A stretch of 64,000 bases of DNA from Flavobacteriaceae bacterium MAR_2009_75 (lineage in GTDB: Bacteria; Bacteroidota; Bacteroidia; Flavobacteriales; Flavobacteriaceae): the NCBI GenBank assembly GCA_002813285.1, contig PHTZ01000001.1, positions 4,029,501 through 4,093,500 on the forward strand. The letters are read 5' to 3'. The notes below the pieces were generated by a model. That model did not search any database. It was not told where the DNA came from and was given only the letters and a program-made list of their open reading frames with translations. Both the position numbers and the translations under genes were made by a program. Positions within the stretch are counted from its first letter, which is position 1. Each line of letters opens with the position of its first letter. This document shows positions 63,409 to 64,000 of the stretch, piece after piece.

Positions 63409-64000
63409 ATGATTTTTAATGTAACACATACCACTAATTATAAGTATGATGCTCCGGTAAGCTACTGTCACAATATCGCCACACTGCGACCTCGTGATTC
63501 AAAAGGGCAGCAGTTGTTAGATTATAATATTGAAGTGACGCCCAAACCTTCTGAAATTTCTGAGCGACAAGATTTTTTCGGTAATTATATTACTCGATTT
63601 GCGATTCAACAAGAACATAGAGAGTTAAAGGTTGTAACCAGAAGTAAAATCGATAGGAATTTTTCACCATATGAAAAAGCGATTTTTTCACAGAACTGTA
63701 AAGGCATAACCTTAGACTCGGCCATAATGTCTTTAAACAGTACGGATACCAGTATTTTAGATGCCAAGCAATATATATTAGAGTCTATATTTATCAAAAG
63801 GGCCAATACCAGTATTCGTAATTATGCACAAGTTTCTTTTAGAGGAAATCGCTCAGTCTTTGACGCTACTTATGAATTAATGCAGCGCATATATACCGAT
63901 TTTCAGTTTGTTTCCGGCTTTACAAGTATTTCAACACCAGTTACAGAGGTAATGCGTGAGAAAAAAGGGGTATGTCAAGATTTTGCCCAGATTGCGATTG
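63409..64000 (+). CDS. transglutaminase family protein (partial, 3' end outside window)
   Basis: ATG at 63409 opens a frame that runs to the window end. It has the transglutaminase N-terminal pattern (THTTNYKYDAPVSYCHNIAT, LRPRDSKGQ) and the catalytic Cys in EKKGVCQDFAQ near residue 190. It is the third gene of the operon and shorter than the first transglutaminase gene up to this point because no DUF2126 can be seen yet. The His and Asp lie beyond the window. Confidence 0.9.
   Translation, partial: MIFNVTHTTNYKYDAPVSYCHNIATLRPRDSKGQQLLDYNIEVTPKPSEISERQDFFGNYITRFAIQQEHRELKVVTRSKIDRNFSPYEKAIFSQNCKGITLDSAIMSLNSTDTSILDAKQYILESIFIKRANTSIRNYAQVSFRGNRSVFDATYELMQRIYTDFQFVSGFTSISTPVTEVMREKKGVCQDFAQIAI

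Overview
The window looks like chromosomal DNA from a marine, alga-degrading member of the Flavobacteriaceae, probably Zobellia or a close relative. The evidence is a SusC/SusD pair, two GH117 glycosidases, sulfatases, a cytochrome P450 demethylation cluster, many lipoprotein signals, A-rich leaders instead of Shine-Dalgarno sites, and a ribonucleotide reductase with its ATP-cone on the small subunit. The genus is inferred from gene content only. I saw no rRNA, tRNA, CRISPR array, transposase or phage gene.

Positions 1-7579 hold the tail of a Gfo/Idh/MocA oxidoreductase and four co-directional genes: a PSD1/DUF1553 multidomain cytochrome, a DUF1501 Tat protein, a Tat beta-propeller, and a membrane protein carrying a cytochrome c motif and leucine-rich repeats. 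They look like a periplasmic redox module of planctomycete type with unknown substrate. Positions 7580-10795 hold an AT-rich insert of two leftward genes, a putative PD-(D/E)xK nuclease and an SMC/ABC-like ATPase with a zinc hook. It resembles a defence module and is bordered by degenerate 7-bp tandem repeats.

Positions 10788-41384 form a red-algal galactan (agar/porphyran) utilisation island. An AraC regulator faces P450, ferredoxin, ferredoxin reductase, ADH and esterase genes, which together can remove the methyl group of 6-O-methyl-D-galactose and detoxify the formaldehyde. A GH117/sulfatase pair runs leftward. SusC/SusD, an MFS carrier, a galactonate-dehydratase-like enzyme and an IclR regulator follow. 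Next come an AraC regulator, a neoagarobiose hydrolase (GH117), and what reads as the complete upper 3,6-anhydro-L-galactose route to 2-keto-3-deoxygluconate: aldehyde dehydrogenase, cycloisomerase, Zn-dehydrogenase and KduD-like reductase. Galactose mutarotase, a RhaT-type carrier, a sulfatase and a convergent TRAP transporter end the island.

Positions 41385-51122 start with a short histidine-kinase-like remnant and a leftward HTH/TolB-like/TPR regulator. Divergent from it are three microproteins, two of them a duplicated pair, then an ankyrin lipoprotein, an acyltransferase, a lipoprotein, an MDR oxidoreductase, a serine hydrolase, a membrane protein and a class III cyclase. Positions 51473-56925 hold a leftward umuDC pair, whose UmuD has lost both catalytic residues, and leftward nrdB-nrdA with a clear terminator. 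Positions 57513-64000 hold a transglutaminase/DUF2126, circularly permuted ATP-grasp/alpha-E and second transglutaminase operon that runs off the window and probably makes or modifies a peptide.
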